Below the pieces are notes generated by a model, which had not been told where the DNA came from, did no database searches, and saw nothing but the letters and a program-made list of their open reading frames with translations. This document shows positions 52,201 through 60,111 of a stretch of 64,000 nucleotides of DNA, piece by piece; positions within the stretch are counted from its first letter, which is position 1, and each line of letters opens with the position of its first letter. The position numbers were made by a program, and so were the translations under genes. The stretch is from Pomphorhynchus laevis (Eukaryota; Acanthocephala; Palaeacanthocephala; Echinorhynchida; Pomphorhynchidae). The stretch spans positions 1 through 64,000 of the forward strand of contig WNNJ02000504.1 in assembly GCA_012934845.2 (NCBI GenBank), written 5' to 3'.

Positions 52201-54590
52201 CATTCTTAAATCAAATTAAATTAATTGAATTTAGATAACTTATATTTAATTAATTAAGTTAACTGAATCTACATATTTGATAAAATCATAAAAATATGTC
52301 GGCTTTTTCTTTTTCGTTCTTTATTCCTAATTATATTTCTTTTTGATATATTGTAAAACATGTAAGCCAGACGCGAAAGAATGACATATGCCGTTTCGTC
52401 ATCACAATGACTCATCAGTGCCATATCCCTCCCAATACTGGATGCAGAGGAGGACTGGCAGACGGCAATCAATGAATGAATCAATGTGAATGATGTACTA
52501 GAAATTTTTTTCTAGTAACATCATAGAGTACAAAATCAGTACTACAGCTTCACCAAAAAGGATCATTAGCAAAAGCACTGTCAAATGCCAGCGCAGGTCT
52601 CTTTAATATCGGCTAACTTTTATCATGAATTTAAGGAAAGTGAGACCATTCCGCGTGAATTTCTTGTAAAACATGTAAGCCTGACGCGAAAGAATGACGA
52701 ATGCCGTTTCGTCATCACAATGACTCATCAGTGCTGGATCCCTCCCACTACTGGATGCAGGAGGACTGGCAGTCCTCCTCTGCATCCAGTAGTGGGAGGG
52801 ATCTGTGATGCACCTATTACGCATTATACCAAAGCGCAACTGACGATTCAGTTTCTGTTGTAGGCATGTTACCCGTTTACGACAAATTTCAATCAAAATC
52901 TTTATATGACGGAGAAACGCCATATTCAGTTATATCCCTTGAACCATTTAAATTGTCGATGAATTATAACACAATGAAATCATTCCAGAATCGTTTAAAT
53001 AACGCTGATCGGTCAAAACGATCATTACTCGTACACGACCCCGCTCATATTAGCGAACTTCTTTCACCACCTAATAGTAGGAATCATCAGAAGGGCTCGC
53101 CAGAAGGTTGACTACCAACTCTTCTACAAGCTGAATTAATTTGATTAATTTTATGTAAGCACTGTGTCACTCACATACTAGATTGTATATATTTTATGTT
53201 ACCTGTTGTTTACAGCTGTATTAAGTATCATAAAAGTAATGAATAAGGTTATAAACTGATAAAGCAGCAACATATGTCAAAAAATACTTTATGGATACAT
53301 TTACTACTCGTTTTATAAACCCCCCTCTGAGTCGTAAAATTTCACTGGAAGAAATCTACCAAAATGCTAGTAAATATAGATTTGCTAATGCATATTATTT
53401 ACACTCAATATCTTATCAATATACAGCCATACCACATGCACAAGCACTGAAATTACGTAAATTCAGCATTTAATCAAACAGAAATGACGGACGCAACATC
53501 GTTAATGATCACTGAAGGTTAGAGATAGTTCTAAACGGCAATATTAATGAATTTAATCAACAACATTACCTACAACGTTGTGGCACCGTGATGGGTTCTC
53601 CTATGTCATCTATTTTCACGATTTCATATATTGCCACGTACGATATGCAATTTCTGGAATCTCAGAAGAATAAACCATTGCTGTATCTGCGGTATATAGA
53701 TGATATTTTAGTTATCTTGCCACTCGGGGTGGATTCTCTTCAAGTCTTTATAAAAAATCTAAATACAGCCGGCCCACTTTCATTTACAGTCATCTCGGGT
53801 ATCAAATTAATTTTATAGGTGGGCAGATACAGCGAAACTCGGATGGATGATTTGGCACTGATTTATTCAAGAAAACATCCTCGAAGAAAATTCACATGCA
53901 TCTCAGAAGTGCACCACATCATTCCAGAATAAAATCTAACATCATATAAAATGAAGCTAGCAAGATATTAAAAATATGTAACAATAATGATGCAAAATAT
54001 CGACATTTGAAATGCTTAAGAAACGAACTACGAGAGCGCGGATATATGTTTTGCGAAATCAATTATTTAATTGATAGAGCACTCGAAAAGACGTTCAATT
54101 ACATCACACAGGAAAATTTTCGAACGACGGCTTGCAACACTAACTGAAAAACGAATAAAATAATTCGGACGATTGCCTTGTCACTAAAAAGTATTCCAAT
54201 TAGAGTTAATGGAGAAGAATATAAATACAATTATAAAAACTACGTATACGCCTTTAATTGATATAAAGCTTGCATTCAAAAGGAGTTTGAAGCTTAAGAA
54301 CATATTAAGCACTTCAAAATTTAACAAATTGTTAATAACTTACGAAGCATGAACAAATTAAGAGTTTGCAACAAATGACTTCGTGTGTCAAGTCGAATTT
54401 CTCGATAAGGTATCGAGCATTTGCCAATTTAGCAGCTCTTCATTTTAATATAGAAGTAGCTAAAATATTATTTTATGCTTTTAATATTTAGTTAAATATT
54501 TATTTGTTTTCTTTAAATAGCTGCTGGGCTTGGTAATGCTATATCCGACATTACAGGAATCGGGCAAGATTGCATTCAGTTTAAAAATGT
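46683..54590 (+). CDS. TMEM65: TMEM65-like mitochondrial membrane protein gene, three core exons
   Basis: Exon 46683-46738 (after TTCCTTTCAG) reads AVPYVGFGFADNFVMIIA. A 51-bp intron follows (GTATAT ... CAAAAG). Exon 46790-46844 reads GDLIEKSFKIFLAISPLA and ends in phase 1 before GTATAT. Exon 54523-54590 (after TTAAATAG) restores the frame with AAGLGNAISDITGIG. Joined, this is the TMEM65 core (human, from memory: IPFIGFGFLDNAIMIVAG, then HIEMSIGIILG, then AAAALGNLVSDLAGLG). TMEM65 is an inner mitochondrial membrane protein linked to sodium-calcium exchange, with membrane helices around GFGF.DN and the Gly-rich LGN..SD segment. Upstream and downstream exons are not secured: the frame after 54590 (CIQFKN, donor GTAAAT) has only a doubtful partner near 54615-54740 (RLAHRIELFSFKLLSYLYFN). 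The 7,678-bp intron is full of PLE sequence. Confidence 0.8.
47087..47132. repeat. Perfect 21-bp inverted repeat, 4-nt loop
   Basis: TAACTTTTGCACGAGTAACG(T) and its reverse complement flank GTCA. It lies within the TMEM65-like intron. Confidence 0.92.
47501..47610. repeat. 20-bp inverted repeat with 70-nt spacer
   Basis: ATTATGGTTGTATTTGAAAT (47501-47520) and ATTTCAGATACAACCATAAT (47591-47610) pair with one mismatch. Confidence 0.85.
47651..47725 (+). ncRNA. Hammerhead modules in non-standard order (P1)
   Basis: GGCAGC, CGAAAC, a diverged stem III strand, a CUGAUGA-like core, GTGCTGCC, CTACCATC, CGTC, TAGGAGTG. Stem II pairs fully. Stem III is decayed apart from the three pairs next to the core. 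Sister of P2. Confidence 0.5.
47843..47921 (-). ncRNA. Hammerhead modules in non-standard order (P3)
   Basis: Minus strand: GGCAAC, CGAAAC, TGCCAGTGAGTA, CATTCTA, CTGATGA, GTGTTGCC, TTACTCATTGGTCG, TC, TAGAAGTAAC. GGCAAC pairs with GTTGCC, GAGTA with TACTC, TTCTA with TAGAA. The CTGCCA/TGGTCG strand pairs imperfectly. Confidence 0.5.
48283..48357 (+). ncRNA. Hammerhead modules in non-standard order (P2, best plus-strand copy)
   Basis: GGCAGC, CGAAAC, GAATGATGGTAG, TT, CACCCTA, CTGATGA, GTGCTGCC, GG, CTACCATCAGCTCG, TC, TAGGAGTG. Stem II GGCAGC/GCTGCC, stem III CGA/TCG plus GATGGTAG/CTACCATC, stem I CACCCTA with TAGG(A)GTG. All invariant core bases are present, but in the order GAAA strand, CUGAUGA strand, UC strand. 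Confidence 0.6.
48537..48632 (-). ncRNA. Hammerhead modules in non-standard order (P4)
   Basis: Minus strand: GGCAAC, CGAAAC, GACCA, GTACC, CTCATTCTA, CTGATGA, GTGTTGCC, GGGTAC, TGGTCG, TC, TAGAAGTGAC. Stem II GGCAAC/GTTGCC, stem III CGACCA/TGGTCG plus GTACC/GGTAC, stem I TCATTCTA with TAGAA(G)TGA. Stems differ in sequence from P2 while pairing is kept. Confidence 0.6.
49115..49208. repeat. 45-bp fold-back palindrome with 4-nt loop
   Basis: Arms 49115-49159 and 49164-49208 are reverse complements with one mismatch, around TTAC. The left arm is the ordinary end of a tandem PLE-end unit (compare 48805-48855). The right arm is its reverse copy replacing the expected continuation (ACGGCATTTATACTAAATGG at 48848). 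It ends directly in a TA microsatellite. Confidence 0.95.
49205..49272. repeat. (TA)n microsatellite
   Basis: About 33 TA units directly after the fold-back palindrome. Confidence 0.95.
49394..49471 (-). ncRNA. Hammerhead modules in non-standard order (P6, divergent type)
   Basis: Minus strand: GCAGTC, GAAAC, GCACCCTAACCAC, TTCATCCGA, CTGACGA, TGACTGC, GTGGTTTGGGGCG, TC, TCGGAGTGATA. Stem II GCAGTC/GACTGC, stem III CGC(A)CCCTAACCAC with GTGGTTTGGGGCG, stem I TCATCCGA with TCGGA(G)TGA. CUGACGA still fits CUGANGA. The flanking sequence is unlike P1-P4, so this is an independent family with the same order. Confidence 0.6.
50064..50098 (-). ncRNA. Degenerate hammerhead at the 3' end of a PLE
   Basis: Minus strand: CTGATGA, A, GCTC-AATGTAAT-GAGC, GAAACG, TTC. 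Standard module order, with a weak stem III and no clear stem I. It lies downstream of the PLE coding remnant at 50390-51540. The 33-bp block TTGTAGAATTACCAGCAAAA and following recurs at 49803 and 50029. Confidence 0.45.
50323..51483 (-). repeat. 45-bp direct repeat bounding the PLE coding remnant
   Basis: ATCATCTTTATTATGAT(A/C)T and on to CAGCATCTGT occurs at 50323-50367 and 51439-51483 with one mismatch. Both read DADVIHSL(Y/D)HNKDD on the minus strand. Confidence 0.8.
50390..51540 (-). pseudogene. Penelope-like element: RT and GIY-YIG remnants
   Basis: Minus strand, 51471-51010: VMATIDVVSLYTSIPYNKGI (RT motif A), RQLHGTAMGTAVAPVYAILY (motif B), YCRYIDDIFVVF (motif C). 50990-50652 continues the linker (RGYKKRMIFHQINIARNTEN). 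Near 50400-50470: CPAQYVGESGRSLSSRLCNR, the GIY-YIG endonuclease start. The order RT then GIY-YIG is that of standard PLEs, unlike the Naiad-like copies. A fossil with a few breaks; the N-terminal part of RT is missing. Confidence 0.85.
51545..52255. other. Unassigned stretch with two hairpins
   Basis: TTTGTCTTTCA/TGAAAGACAAA (51860-51885, loop CCAC) and AATACATTGTAGAAGTC/GACTTCTACAATGTATT (51937-51976, loop CTCTTC) are perfect. Nothing coding recognised. Confidence 0.6.
52372..52445 (-). ncRNA. Hammerhead-like PLE end (copy 1)
   Basis: Minus strand: CTGATGA, GTCAT-TGTG-ATGAC, GAAA, CG ... , GTC. Stem II is five perfect pairs. No convincing stem I. Near-identical to the copy at 52664-52735. 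Confidence 0.45.
52664..52735 (-). ncRNA. Hammerhead-like PLE end (copy 2)
   Basis: Minus strand: CTGATGA, GTCAT-TGTG-ATGAC, GAAA, CG-GCATT-CG, TC. Stems II and III are complete and in standard order; stem I is not visible. It is followed (plus strand) by a 31-bp fold-back. Confidence 0.5.
52738..52802. repeat. 31-bp fold-back, one-base loop
   Basis: ATCCCTCCCACTACTGGATG and on to GGACTG is followed after one base by its reverse complement, which keeps two bases (TC) lost from the left arm but present in the sibling copy at 52432-52465. The right arm therefore copied the left one before that loss. Confidence 0.93.
52860..54120 (+). pseudogene. PLE remnant, plus strand
   Basis: Blocks: KFQSKSLYDGETPYSVISLE, AIPHAQALKLRKFSI, GTVMGSPMSSIFTISYIATY (RT motif B), LLYLRYIDDILVILPLG (motif C) and, near 53990-54050, KCLRNELRERGY. 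A PLE-type RT with at least part of its order rearranged; a fossil with many breaks. It lies in the TMEM65-like intron, on the gene's own strand. Confidence 0.65.
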
Positions 54591-54599
54591 AAATTAATA

Positions 54600-57590
54600 T
54601 TTTTATTTTATAGATTAGCTCATAGAATCGAATTGTTTTCCTTTAAACTACTTTCGTATCTGTATTTCAATGAAACTACAAATTCTAATAAGATCGAAAC
54701 CATTCTTGTTACTCGTGACTTTCGTAAAGCAAAACTTGCGGTATGTTAACGGCTTTTATTTCTATTTTTCAATAGCATTGAATATTTGATTATAAAACGT
54801 ACGTGGGCGTATTTTTGTTAAAAGCAGTTTTAACTAATAAATCATGAAATAATGCACTAACAAGAATTTACAAATTTCATAATTTTTCAAATAGTTGATC
54901 TAACGCTTTTATCCTTTACAAAATAATCTTATAAAAGATTTTATCGCTTTTATCTTTGGATGTAAAGTAATCTTTTTAATATAAAAAATCATCTGAAAGT
55001 TTTAAAATACTATTTTAGAAGTTTTTATAATGTATCATTATTAATTATAAATTTATATAAATTTATATTTAATATATAATATTCGGTGGGATATTAGCAG
55101 TAAAGCAAATTGCAGACAATATTAACAAATACTAATAAAATACTAATTTACATATATTAACATATATGTTTATGTTGTATAATTTACGACTATCGGCAAT
55201 AAAAATTTAATAAAAAGATATAAAAAGATCAAAATTATCTTATCCAACATAAATATTATGATAAAGATTGAAATTTATTGAAATCGACTAACAAATTAGA
55301 AATCAACTAAATAACTATTTATCAAATATCAATGATATTATTAAATAGTTAATAAATAAATTATTTTTGTTCTATTAATTTCATAATTGTTAATTTTGAT
55401 CTATCAAATGATTAATATTTATATATAAAATAATTATCTATTAGATTGATTAATTATCAATTAGATTTATAAATAATTATATCGTGGATCTAAATTATTT
55501 TATTATTAAAATAACTTTTAATACATAATTATATAAGTGAAGAATAAAATGTTGATGGCCTGACTTACTGTATCTTTTGTTGTAAAACTAAAAAAGTTTT
55601 TTTTATGTAAAATGTATCTATCACGCTTTATAAATATAATTTTCGACCAACATTTACTTATTTCATTCAAATGTTTAAAAATTCAGTCATTTTATAAACT
55701 TATACATTTTATAATAAACTTTAAATCATCCAAAATAGCGTAATTGCCCAGATAACATTTTTAAAGCATCGTACGTAAGATGTATTTTCTTGGTGAAAAT
55801 GTATTATGCTGAAAATGTATTTTCAGCAAGGAAATTATACATTAAAAGTAATCGATTCGATGAATAATTACGCTAAGATAAATCTATTTATTCGCCTTAC
55901 TATAAGACCGTTTCTGTTGCTTAAATACAAAGTTATAAATATGAAACACATTACTGTATTCTATTGAAGCACATTTATGTTATTTTCATCTTTAAACAAT
56001 GCTTTTATTTTTAATTGGAAAATGAGAGTGTTTTAAAACGGCTTTATGATTAAAGTTTAATACAAGCACTGTAATATGCAACTCTTAGAACAACATTCTG
56101 CATATTTATATAAAACAAACGTTTTCTGCATATTTATAAAACCATGTTTTTTCATGTTTTTTATATAAAATACTGAAATATACTTACTTCACACGTTATA
56201 ATTAGGAGCAAAATATAATTTTTATTAGTTTATGAATCGTTCATACTGTTCATAGTACTATATTCGAATTCACTTATGCATTATGACAGTAACTGTATTT
56301 TCATTTGACGTTGAGTGCATAAAAGTGACCTGATTACGTAATGTAGAATTTAAAATTATTCTTAACTAATAAAGGTCAAAATATCGTCATTTTGGAATCA
56401 AAATAAAATTACAACAGAATTAGTAAAAATGAATTAATCAATTGATTGCTAATCAAGATGTTGCAAAATATCTGATTATTTGATGTTGTTAATCGAATTA
56501 ACAAATTCGATTAACAAATATTCATGAAAATATTCAATTAAATTGGTTGGAAAAATGGGCATTAAAGTAAATTGTAATTTACATTTTCAAGACTGCAAAT
56601 GCTTCATGTAATCATCTAAATTAACACCCGAATAATAAAATAATAAAAACTGTCAACCACATTGCTTAACAACAAACGTAACTTTGAACATTTGATCTTT
56701 TGAATAAGTGAAATTATATTTTGCATCGAATTTTGTAAGCAAAAAAGTAATTAATTCATTTAAATAATTATTTTGATTTGTAAAACAGTAATATCAATAG
56801 CGAAAGTATGATGTAGACATAAGTTCTAGAGTAGGTCTACAATTAAATGCAATTGAAATAAAAACAATTAAATTACAGGCATCTTATCAAATTTTTAAAT
56901 TTTAATGAAACAAAAAGATAATGAATAAGTGAACTACTTTACAAATGAATTAATAATTCATGATAATGAATTATCGACTAAGTTTGATATTCGTTACACT
57001 AAAAGCAAACTGAAATATCATCTTCTTTATACCTTAAGCCTAGTATTTAAGAAAAAGGATGTAAAAAAGTAACTCGCGTTTGACGCGATATTTTACTATC
57101 ATTTATCCTTAATAAATAAAAAATCACATTGCACAAATTAAAATATGAAAAAAAAATATATTTTTGATAATTAGCCGAATGAAGGTATTATTTTCTTGAA
57201 AATAGAACACCGAACTCGTGATTGAATGTGATTGAATGGTAGTAGATAATTGAAAATTATCTACTACCATCTAATAGTTATTTGTTTTTCCTTGCACTCA
57301 TCTAAGGGATAACTGGCTTTAATACTTGAACTTTTTACTTGGAAGTTTAGAAGATCATCTGGTCTACGTGGCCACACAAGTTATCGGTCTTATATAGAAA
57401 AATCTTTATTCTATCGCTGATATCATAAAAAGCTTAAGGTTGTTTTGAACAAATCATCTAATCAATATTGTTGTTTTGTTGACGATGATTTGGGCTAATT
57501 TCTAAATGTTGTTATGATCCGTTAAATTGTTAAATAGATGATTCGTTATCTTGCAATTAAGATGAATATACACTTCAAAAATAAGCTGTT
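54600..57590. other. AT-rich stretch, probable gene 3' region, three hairpins
   Basis: No sure exon or repeat. Perfect inverted repeats: TGCTGAAAAT/ATTTTCAGCA at 55807-55828, TTGTTAATCGAATT/AATTCGATTAACAA at 56486-56517, ATGGTAGTAGATAATT/AATTATCTACTACCAT at 57236-57270. Terminal exons of the TMEM65-like gene may be here but cannot be proved. Confidence 0.5.
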
Positions 57591-57594
57591 AGAT

Positions 57595-58540
57595 AAAACC
57601 ATTATATTATTTTATCGTACATTAAAACCATTTTCAGTCTATATAAATAAAATACTTAAATTAAGTAAAGCACACTTCAAAAAATATTGTAAAGTAATCG
57701 AAATTAATACTGGTATAAAACACTATTTCGATATTAATTCTACAACAGAATTTTTAGAACAGACAAAAGGAATAAATTTTCAAAATATAAATTGACTAAT
57801 AAACAACAGACGTTGTATCAGAATAAGAATCCAAAATTACATAACAATCCAATAAAACCTAGGTTCATATGTAATGCTTTTAAATGTAGATTGAAACCTC
57901 TTTCTGTTTATATGAATAAAATACTTAAAGTAATTAAAGCACACTTAAAAAAATATTGTAAAGTAATCGAAATTAATACTGGTATAAAACACTATTTCAG
58001 TATTAATTTTACAACAGAATCTTTAGAACAGGCAAAAGGAATAAATTTTCAAAATATAAATACATACGATTTTAGTACGCTTTATACAAATCTAGATTTA
58101 GTAGATATTAAAGAAGCGTTAGTAAAATTAATTAATCTTATATTCGGAAAAAGATATACATATATATATATGTTATAATAATTATAACGCCTATCTAACA
58201 AAAATTAAACCATCAAGTAAATATAAATATATGGATAAAATTGAATTAATAAAATCCTTAAATATTTTGATAAATTAAAATTATTTGAACAACTATATTT
58301 AAACAACTAAAATATGATCCAATTAAAGTGATCGTAGCCGATAAAAGTTGACTTGTTTTTAAGCTTTATATAACATGAATTTGTTCATAACTATGTAAAA
58401 AATAAATCCACTTTATATAAAGATATGAAATATGTTTCAATACATTGATGGATGATATATGTATTTAACTTTAATAATGTTTATTCAATAAGCGAACAAA
58501 TTTATCCAGATAGCCTTATTCATAATTAAAAAATACTAAT
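57595..58540 (+). mobile_element. Naiad-like PLE pieces (N3), partly duplicated
   Basis: 57604-57792 and 57828-58540 both carry YCKVIEINTGIKHYF, joined by a piece of the terminal region (ACTAATAAACAACAGACGTT). The second piece reads NPKLHNNPIKPRFICNAFKC and TYDFSTLYTNLDLVDIKEAL. Fossil with several breaks. Confidence 0.75.
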
Positions 58541-58671
58541 TTTACTTGGCAAATGCGTGCTGGCGCACGCTTGCATGACCACGAGGAAGAAAAAACAAAA
58601 GTCTTAATCATGTGTGGGAACACATACCTCCTGGTGGGAACCAGGATGTATTTGAATGTGATAAAGGAGGG
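58541..58671 (-). mobile_element. Short L2-like 3'-end insertion inside Naiad-like sequence
   Basis: Minus strand: CCCTCCTTTATCACATTCAA (as in the fragment at 4345-4735), then GCGTGC-GCCA-GCACGC and ATTTGCCAAGTA. About 130 bp, a severe 5' truncation. It separates Naiad-like pieces N3 and N4. Confidence 0.85.
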
Positions 58672-58682
58672 AAAAAATAAAA

Positions 58683-58714
58683 ATTACCCTACAATAAATA
58701 TATTGTAGGGTAAT
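58683..58714. repeat. Perfect 14-bp hairpin, AATA loop
   Basis: ATTACCCTACAATA and TATTGTAGGGTAAT, just beyond the L2-like insertion. Confidence 0.92.
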
Positions 58715-60020
58715 AAATTAATACTGGTATAAAACACTATTTCATTATTAATTCTACAAAAGAATGTTTAGAACACACAAAAGGAATAAATTTTGAGAAT
58801 ATGAATACTTACGATTTTAGTATGCTTTATACAAATCTAGATTTAGTAGATATTAAAGATGCATTAGAAAAATTAATTAATCTTCTATTCGGAAAAATAT
58901 ATACATATATATGTTATAATAACTATAACGCATATCTAACAAAAATTAAACCATCAAGTAAATATAAATATATGGATAAAATTGAATTAATAGAATCCTT
59001 AAATATTTTGATAAATCAAAATTATTTAAAAGTAGGGACATCTATATTTAGACCAGTAAAAGGTGTTCCAATGGAGCGGTAATAGTAGCCCAATTATAGC
59101 TGACTTGTTTTTAAGCTTTATAGAATATGAATTTGTTCATAACTGTGTAAAAACTAAATCTAAACAATATAAATATATGAAATATATGTTTCGATACATT
59201 GATGATATATGTGTATTTAATTCTAATAATTTTTATTCAATTAGTGAACAAATTTATCCAGAAAGCCTTATTCTTAACAAAACCAATATTGATGATAAAG
59301 AAGGTGTATATCTAGATATGAACATTAAATTAACATCAATTAAAACTACTTTTAATTTATATCGTAAATATGACATATTTAAATTTACAAGAAACATATT
59401 TTTGCATGAGCATTCATGCATACCATATAATATAAAATAAAATACATTGAATAATGAAATTTTAAGAATTGCAACAATATGTAATGATATTGGCTTTCTT
59501 CAAAATCATTTAAATAATTTAATAGATACATATTTTAAACTAGGTTACTATAAAAATAACATCAAGCAGAAAATAGTAAAATATATAAATCAACACAATA
59601 ATATAAAGAATAAATTTAAACTCTTAAGTGGCAAATTTTTATGGATGGATAATAAATAATATACTTTGTATTAGAATAAGATACTAGATAGTTATTTCAG
59701 AGGAAATACATCATTAGCATGTATTTGGCCCCGCTGCTATGTTGGGTAGAGGAGTTAGGGGCCGAAACCTGATAGCATAGCAGTTCCTCCTGATGACCTC
59801 TAATTCTTATTCTGATACAACGTCTGTTATTTATTAGTCAATTTATAAAAATGACGTTTATTTTAAATTTCAATTTATTATTTTAACTTGATTTAAATTA
59901 TAAAAAATCTTATAACAATTATATATTTTATTATTTAATTATAAGATTTTGATTTAGCATTATTATGTTTTGTTTATTTTATAATTATATTAAATACGTA
60001 GACTCAGTTAGCTGATTTGA
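58715..60020 (+). mobile_element. Naiad-like PLE, 3' half (N4)
   Basis: TYDFSMLYTNLDLVDIKDAL (motif A), VKGVPM and GNSSPIIADLFLS (motif B), FRYIDDICVFNS (motif C), then a C-terminus (KFKLLSGKFLWMDNK) and the 3' end identical in layout to N2, closing with ACTCAGTTAGCTGATTTGAT at 60001-60020. Fossil with a few breaks. Confidence 0.8.
59734..59806 (+). ncRNA. Possible hammerhead modules in the N4 3' end
   Basis: Same strings and pairings as at 38818-38890 (CTGCTATG, GAAAC, CATAGCAG, CTGATGA, CCTCTAATTC). The core pair next to CUGAUGA is not the canonical G-C, so this is weaker than P2-P6. Confidence 0.4.
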
Positions 60021-60111
60021 TTTGCTTTATCATTTGATAAAAATTTTATTTAAAACATTTAATTTAAGTATAATATAATTATTATTATTTAAAATATAAT
60101 AGATAATAGAG

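Noticed and set aside
52260-52330. Terminal inverted repeat of a DNA transposon shared with 84-125
   Set aside because: The block is shared only once, in the same orientation, with no transposase or target duplication. It is kept as a dispersed repeat.
54615-54740. Terminal TMEM65-like exon (RLAHRIELFSFKLLSYLYFN ...)
   Set aside because: It looks a little like the C-terminal part of the family, but no acceptor gives the right phase with the donor at 54591, so it is mentioned only as doubtful.
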